Shown here: positions 59,629 through 64,000 of the stretch, piece after piece
Layout: each line of letters begins with the position of its first letter
Numbering within the stretch: the first letter of the stretch is position 1
Assembly (NCBI GenBank): GCA_047631555.1
Contig: JBLHZY010000002.1
Coordinates: forward strand, 744,001-808,000
DNA length: 64,000 bases
From: JBLHZY01 sp047631555
Lineage (GTDB): Bacteria > Pseudomonadota > Alphaproteobacteria > Rhodobacterales > Rhodobacteraceae
Direction: 5' to 3'
Made by a program: the position numbers and the translations under genes
The notes under the pieces: generated by a model
What the model was told of the DNA's origin: nothing
The model's database searches: none
What the model saw: the letters and a program-made list of their open reading frames with translations, nothing else

Positions 59629-60465
59629 TTAAAGGCGGAATGGGTCGCTTTTGGCAAGCCCATCAAACGCCATGAGGGTTTTCAAAAGCGCGGGCATTTT
59701 ATCGAGGTAGATCATATTTGGCCCGTCTGAGGGCGCGCGATCTGGATCTTCATGGGTTTCGATAAACACGGCTGAAATGCCCATGGAAACGGCTGTGCGC
59801 GCCATGAGCGGTGCAAATTCGCGCTGCCCGCCTGATGCGCCACCAAGGCCGCCGGGTTGTTGGACCGAATGGGTCGCATCCATCACGACCGGATAGCCAG
59901 TTTGCATCATCTGGGGGAGGCCGCGCATATCAGCAACGAGGGTGTTGTAGCCAAAGGAGGTTCCGCGCTCGGTGAGCAAAATGCGTTTGTTTCCAGTGCT
60001 TTCGACCTTGGAGATCACGTTGGGCATATCCCAAGGCGCAAGGAATTGGCCCTTCTTGATATTGACCACGGCGCCAGTTTCGCCCGCGGCGATCAGCATA
60101 TCGGTTTGGCGGCACAGGAAGGCGGGGATTTGGATGACATCCACGGCCTCAGCGGCAATCGCGCATTGCTCGGCCGTGTGGACATCGGTGAGCGTCGGGA
60201 CGCCGATTTTGGCGCGCACGTCCTGCATGATTTGCAAGCCCTCTTCCATGCCAAGGCCGCGAATGCCCGAAAGGGAGGTACGGTTGGCCTTGTCATAGCT
60301 TGCTTTGAAAATGAACTGCGCGCCAACGGCATCGCAGGCCTCTTTCATCCGGCCCGCAATCATCTGTGCGTGATCGGCGCTTTCAAGTTGGCAGGGGCCC
60401 GCAATCAAAGTTAGCGGGCAATCATTTCCAAGCGTCAGAGCGCCGATATCAACAGTTTTCATCAT
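59629..60465 (-). CDS. kdsA: 2-dehydro-3-deoxyphosphooctonate aldolase (KDO-8-phosphate synthase)
   Basis: 278 residues. Condenses phosphoenolpyruvate and arabinose-5-phosphate to KDO-8-phosphate. Motifs: LIAGPCQLESADHA, FKASYDKANRTSLSGIRG, LTDVHTAEQC, IQIPAFLCRQTD, and MDATHSVQQPGG. Kdo is used in lipid A core and in the poly-Kdo linker of ABC-exported capsules, which fits the adjacent kpsE and kpsT. The start overlaps the kpsE stop by 4 bp. Confidence 0.96.
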   Translation of the reverse strand: MMKTVDIGALTLGNDCPLTLIAGPCQLESADHAQMIAGRMKEACDAVGAQFIFKASYDKANRTSLSGIRGLGMEEGLQIMQDVRAKIGVPTLTDVHTAEQCAIAAEAVDVIQIPAFLCRQTDMLIAAGETGAVVNIKKGQFLAPWDMPNVISKVESTGNKRILLTERGTSFGYNTLVADMRGLPQMMQTGYPVVMDATHSVQQPGGLGGASGGQREFAPLMARTAVSMGISAVFIETHEDPDRAPSDGPNMIYLDKMPALLKTLMAFDGLAKSDPFRL

Positions 60466-62294
60466 GACGATACTTGTTCACGCAGCACGCTGGCTGTCAA
60501 CGAAGCCATCAGGTAAATCCCGGCAAAAATCAGGAAGGCGAGGATAGTATTTTCAAACTTGCGCGGATAGGTCGGCTCATCCGGCGCCACTGGGCTTACG
60601 CCTTCTGAGAGGTAGCGCACTTGGCGATTGGCCTCGATGCGGGCGGTTTCAAGCTGGGTCAGGGCTTGTTGCATCATCAATTGGCGCGTTTGCAGGTCAA
60701 CCTCGGCCACGCGCAATTCGGATGTGATGCGCGCAAGCGAGCTGTCGCCGCCGGTGTTTGTCGTTGTCATTTGGCTGCGCAGATTGGCGATCACATTCTC
60801 CAAGCGGCCAATATCGCCCTTTGTGCCATCGACACGGGCCTTATTGGGGCGGGAGTTATCGAGCAACTGGTCTAGCTGCAGTTTCTTTTGCTGGAGCTGA
60901 ATTTCGAATGTCGAAATCTGAGCCATGAGGGCGGTGCTTTCGGAGATCGGATCAAGCACGCCGAGTTGCTCTTGAATGGTCAAAACGCGCTCTTGGGCGG
61001 CAAACATTTTGGCCTCAGCGGATGCAAAGCTTTCGGCCGCGCCCTGCATCTGATCTTCGCGCAGGCGTTGGGTCAATTGATCGACGCGTTCTTCGGCGTA
61101 ATTGATCAAAGCCTCTGAAAACGCTTGGCTTTTTTCGGGCGAAGCGGCAATGACTTCCATCTTGATGATGCCCTCGGTGGGATCATATCCGATGGTTACG
61201 TTCTTCTGAAACGTCTTATAGGCCTGCTCGTTTGACGGGTCTTCGGGCAGGCGCTGGATTGAATCGATATTTGGTTGTGAGAAGTGCTCTTTGTAGCCGA
61301 GATCTTCATCTAGGCGCAGCATTGCGTCGCGCGATTGCAGATAGGATTGAACAGCGATGGAATCTTGCGACGTTGCAAAAGAAGTGCCTGAGAACAGGCC
61401 GCCAAGCGCGCCGCCGGCAGGGGACTCCGCTTGCTGAATGACAAACTCAGATTTCGTGCCATACATTGGGGTCGCGACGGCGTAATAGTACCAAGCTGCG
61501 ATGAAGGTTGGCAGGAAGACAAAGAAGCCAAGCCGCGTTACCAGAAGCAGCATTTTGCGGCGGCGGCGGCGGCCAATATCGCGCTGAATACGCATGATTT
61601 CGGCGTCACGTTGGCTTTGATCATAGATCACATTCGTGGCCGGAAGCTGCGGTTTCTTCACGGTTTGAGGAAGTTGCGCCTTTTTGTCGCCGGGCGCGGG
61701 GCCCATGCCGGATGCAGGCTGAACCATCTCAAGCATGGTGCCGCGTTGGAAGGGATCAATGCCCTGTTTGCGCAAGAGCCGGACAGCATCAAAATCTGAC
61801 GTCGGTGCGATGTTATGTTTTTGAGCGACGCGGCGCGCCATGCGCAATTGGCGTCCGGTAAGGCCTTCTTTGCGGATCGCGTCGATCTCTTCGTCGAGGC
61901 TCATTTCAGCGGCGGGCGTGACATCGCCGGTGATCCCGGCGGCGGCATTGGATTGGGCGCGCGCAGGGCGGGCGCCTGCTGGGGCGGCTTGTGGGCGCGC
62001 GGGCTGCGGCTTTGGAGCGGCCTCCATGCCCATGCCGGAAAACCCATCTTCATCGTTGTCAAAGAGGCCTTCATCCGAGGGCGCTTGTGGCTTAGGCGCA
62101 GGTTTGGCAGCGGGCCTTTGCGCGGGCGCAGCGGGTGCGCTTTGCGGGGCTTGCTGCTGGGGTTGCGGCGCGGCTGCGCTGGGCGCGGCTTTTGGCGCCT
62201 GCTCAGCTTGCGCTTGCGGGGTTGCATCGACCGCGCCCTCAAGCGGGCCAGTGCGACGGATGCGGAACTTTTTAGCTTTGGGCTTCGTAGTCAT
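60462..62294 (-). CDS. kpsE: Capsule polysaccharide export protein, KpsE/CtrB/BexC family, with long N-terminal extension
   Basis: 610 residues; typical KpsE is about 380. Residues 1-125 are Ala/Pro/Gln-rich (PQPQQQAPQSAPAAPAQ) and probably disordered in the cytoplasm. A conserved helical segment EIDAIRKEGLTGRQLRMARR follows. The first membrane helix is near 250-270, then the periplasmic Wzz-like domain with long coiled coils (residues 290-570), and a second helix near 580-600. It forms the periplasmic adaptor of the ABC capsule exporter. It overlaps kpsT by 23 bp and kdsA by 4 bp, so all three are co-translated. Confidence 0.9.
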   Translation of the reverse strand: MTTKPKAKKFRIRRTGPLEGAVDATPQAQAEQAPKAAPSAAAPQPQQQAPQSAPAAPAQRPAAKPAPKPQAPSDEGLFDNDEDGFSGMGMEAAPKPQPARPQAAPAGARPARAQSNAAAGITGDVTPAAEMSLDEEIDAIRKEGLTGRQLRMARRVAQKHNIAPTSDFDAVRLLRKQGIDPFQRGTMLEMVQPASGMGPAPGDKKAQLPQTVKKPQLPATNVIYDQSQRDAEIMRIQRDIGRRRRRKMLLLVTRLGFFVFLPTFIAAWYYYAVATPMYGTKSEFVIQQAESPAGGALGGLFSGTSFATSQDSIAVQSYLQSRDAMLRLDEDLGYKEHFSQPNIDSIQRLPEDPSNEQAYKTFQKNVTIGYDPTEGIIKMEVIAASPEKSQAFSEALINYAEERVDQLTQRLREDQMQGAAESFASAEAKMFAAQERVLTIQEQLGVLDPISESTALMAQISTFEIQLQQKKLQLDQLLDNSRPNKARVDGTKGDIGRLENVIANLRSQMTTTNTGGDSSLARITSELRVAEVDLQTRQLMMQQALTQLETARIEANRQVRYLSEGVSPVAPDEPTYPRKFENTILAFLIFAGIYLMASLTASVLREQVSS

Positions 62295-62931
62295 AAAGCG
62301 CTTTCGCCTCTTCTAGAGTATCGAACATATGGAGCCGTCCGTCGCGCAAAACCGCTGCCGTCCGGCAGAATTTTTCAAGCGTGGCGGCTTGGTGTGAGAC
62401 AACGATGATTGTTGCCCGTTCCAACCGTTCGCGCAGGATTGCCCCTGCCTTTTTGTTAAACTCCACATCTGACGTTGAAGGCATGCCTTCATCAATCAGA
62501 TACATATCAAAATCGAGCGCCAAGAGCAGCGCGAAATTCAGCCGCGAGCGCATGCCCGCTGAATAGGTTCCCACGGGCATATCGAAATACTCATCGATCT
62601 GCACCAGCCAGCGGCAAAACGCTTCAACATAATCGGGATCAAGCGCATAGAGCCGGGCGATAAAGCGCACATTTTCGCGCGCGGTATGTTTGGGAACGAG
62701 CCCGCCCATAAAGCCCAGCGGAAACGAGATACGGCATTCGCGGCGAATTTCGCCCTCGTCCGGCTTCTCGAGCCCGGCCATCATGTTGATGATTGTGGTT
62801 TTGCCAGTGCCGTTGGGGGCCAGAATGCCAAGCGAATTCCCAAGCTCCACACGAAAAGACGCGTCTTCAAGGATAACCTTGCGCCGCTTTCCGGTCCAAA
62901 AGGACTTGGATACATTGTTGAACTCGAGCAT
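62272..62931 (-). CDS. kpsT: Capsule polysaccharide ABC transporter ATPase, KpsT family
   Basis: 219 residues. Walker A APNGTGKTTIIN, signature YSAGMRSRLNFAL and Walker B MYLIDEGMPSTSD, with Glu after the Asp retained. The size and the YSAGMRSR signature are typical of KpsT/CtrD. No kpsM permease is adjacent in this window; the gene upstream is nhaA. Energises export of capsule polymer with KpsE. First gene of the leftward capsule operon. Confidence 0.92.
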   Translation of the reverse strand: MLEFNNVSKSFWTGKRRKVILEDASFRVELGNSLGILAPNGTGKTTIINMMAGLEKPDEGEIRRECRISFPLGFMGGLVPKHTARENVRFIARLYALDPDYVEAFCRWLVQIDEYFDMPVGTYSAGMRSRLNFALLLALDFDMYLIDEGMPSTSDVEFNKKAGAILRERLERATIIVVSHQAATLEKFCRTAAVLRDGRLHMFDTLEEAKALYDYEAQS

Positions 62932-63129
62932 GAACCGCTCCGACCTGCCTATATCTACAGTCCTTATCGGACCTTGGTTAATATGACCTATAGAGTGTCA
63001 TTTAGGCGGTATTATGTCGGATCGCGCCCCCCATATTCAATGGAGAACGCGATTTTATGCAGATTCTGCGGATTTAATCGTGTTTTTTGATGCCAATCTG
63101 GCAACAATGTGACGAGGTTCTTGAGAAAA

Positions 63130-64000
63130 TCAGCCGTTTTGTTTCTCAACTCGCAACAATTTACCCGCAACAAACGAGAAGATCACTGCCGAGAAGCTGA
63201 GCAGCGCGCCCATTTTGGCAGCGTCGCGCACGTTGATCCCCTCGATCACCACGCTGCTGTCAAACGCCACAGAGGCGATAAACAGCGACACGGTAAAGCC
63301 GATGGCGGCGACAAAGCCGATCACAACCAAATCAATCGTGCGCATCCCTTTGGGCAGGCCAAGGCGCAACCCATGCGCGGCAAAAGCGCCGAAGATAAAG
63401 ATGCCGATCGGTTTACCGACCAACAGCCCGGCCAGAACCAGCCAAGTCGGCGAGCCGATAGAACCAAATTCAACGCCTGCATTGAGCAGCCCAAAGAAGA
63501 AGAGGATGACCTCGACCGGGTGTTTGAGCAGATGCTCGGCGTGGTTCAACAGATCCGTTAGGTATTGCTCGGCCTCGGCAAAGATACCAAAGGCGCGATC
63601 TGCGTGGGGCAGGGTTGGGATGATCGGAAGAAGGCCGAGGGCAGGGTGAATGCCCGCTTCTTGGAAACCATACCAGCTTAGGCAGCCCGCAATCAGATAG
63701 GGCCAAACGTTCAGCTTTTCGCGCACCCATGTAGAGACGGTGCGCAATTGATTGCCCCGATCCAATTTGCGCGGCAGCCAGTTGAACAGCACGAAAACGG
63801 CGATCGCAGAGCCAACCGAAAGCAGCAGCCATTCGGGCATCAATTCGGCGCTAGGATAGAAGATCGCAAGGATAATAAGGCCCGCAGCATCATCCGCGAT
63901 GGCCAGCAATAGCAAGAAGCGCACAGCCGGGTGACCTGCGCCAAAGACCATGCGGCCAACGAGATAGGCAAAGGCGATATCGGTCGCCGTGGGGATCGCC
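63130..64000 (-). CDS. nhaA: Na+/H+ antiporter NhaA, C-terminal part (5' end beyond window)
   Basis: The frame is open to the last base, so the gene begins outside the window; about 290 codons are visible. The NhaA core AIPTATDIAFAYLVGR and the ion-binding Asp-Asp in LLAIADDAAGLI are present, followed by several membrane helices. Exchanges external protons for internal sodium. No terminator is obvious between its stop and kpsT 198 bp further, so read-through into the capsule genes is possible. Confidence 0.94.
   Translation of the reverse strand, partial: AIPTATDIAFAYLVGRMVFGAGHPAVRFLLLLAIADDAAGLIILAIFYPSAELMPEWLLLSVGSAIAVFVLFNWLPRKLDRGNQLRTVSTWVREKLNVWPYLIAGCLSWYGFQEAGIHPALGLLPIIPTLPHADRAFGIFAEAEQYLTDLLNHAEHLLKHPVEVILFFFGLLNAGVEFGSIGSPTWLVLAGLLVGKPIGIFIFGAFAAHGLRLGLPKGMRTIDLVVIGFVAAIGFTVSLFIASVAFDSSVVIEGINVRDAAKMGALLSFSAVIFSFVAGKLLRVEKQNG

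Noticed and set aside
63066..63110. GCCA-ATC-TGGC hairpin with a T-run near the end of nhaA
   Set aside because: The T-run precedes the hairpin on the plus strand and is an A-run on the strand of nhaA, so it cannot be a normal terminator for either gene.
1..64000. CRISPR array, insertion sequence, prophage or integrase
   Set aside because: No regularly spaced repeats, transposase or integrase motifs, or terminal inverted repeats were seen in any frame; the only tandem repeat is the 28-bp duplication at 7381-7436.

Overview
The window reads as chromosome of an alphaproteobacterium, most likely a Rhodobacterales (Roseobacter-group) strain. The grounds are the glcDEF set, a two-domain ALDH16 aldehyde dehydrogenase, several solute-binding-protein transporters (TTT, Dpp-type, Liv-type), an RpoH promoter with a ROSE-like leader before hsp20, and a block of genes that I associate, from memory only, with Rhodobacterales DUF families (DUF1523, probably DUF6638). 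Coding density is high. No insertion sequence, phage gene or CRISPR array is visible. The taxonomic call is inference.

Layout. 1-1643: end of a large membrane protein gene and a convergent DUF599 gene. 1688-5617: glcDEF glycolate oxidase behind an inverted repeat, with an 18-codon ORF between glcD and glcE. 5645-7436: two paralogous secreted trypsin-like proteases; the second ends in an exact 28-bp tandem duplication. 7455-8118: heat-shock unit (sigma32 promoter, ROSE-like leader, hsp20, terminator). 8224-9699: gabD. 9960-16581: a six-gene same-strand block of unknown function (coiled-coil protein, soluble unknown, AAA ATPase, DUF6638-like protein, two small membrane proteins). This is the best candidate here for an undescribed system. 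16660-22144: a secreted SH3-like protein, an araC-deoC-ALDH16 unit and divergent rpe.

22141-32610: two divergent catabolic units. One runs leftward: FAD amine/amino-acid oxidase, TctC-TctB-TctA and a ROK regulator. The other runs rightward: XRE-cupin regulator, sulfatase-family hydrolase, cyclase-family hydrolase, SDR and a TauE/SafE exporter. Repeated GGAAA/TTTCC half-sites lie between them. 32607-41645: an amide/peptide utilisation locus with an M20 amidohydrolase, a GntR/FCD regulator, a DUF1028 protein and a Dpp-type ABC transporter in which one permease is fused to an ATPase. Four copies of TTTATCATGA sit one in front of each of four transcription starts, which predicts a local GntR regulon. 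An enoyl-CoA hydratase follows.

42042-44531: hybrid sensor kinase with a CHASE-like sensor region. 44946-56223: an AraC regulator divergent from an operon of aldehyde dehydrogenase, a complete Liv-type ABC transporter (with an odd 140-residue tail on LivF), a second aldehyde dehydrogenase and a coniferyl-alcohol-dehydrogenase-like SDR, then a flotillin gene. This looks like uptake and oxidation of an aromatic or allylic alcohol/aldehyde. 56589-56663: tRNA-Gln(TTG). 56737-64000: a MscS channel with a BON domain, phosphomannomutase/phosphoglucomutase, kdsA, and capsule export kpsE/kpsT (no kpsM in the window), then nhaA running off the end.

Other traits: four convergent gene pairs share their stop codons in a 4-bp YTAG overlap, and many operons use ATGA or GTGA stop-start overlaps. 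All functions are read from motifs and context; no database search was possible.
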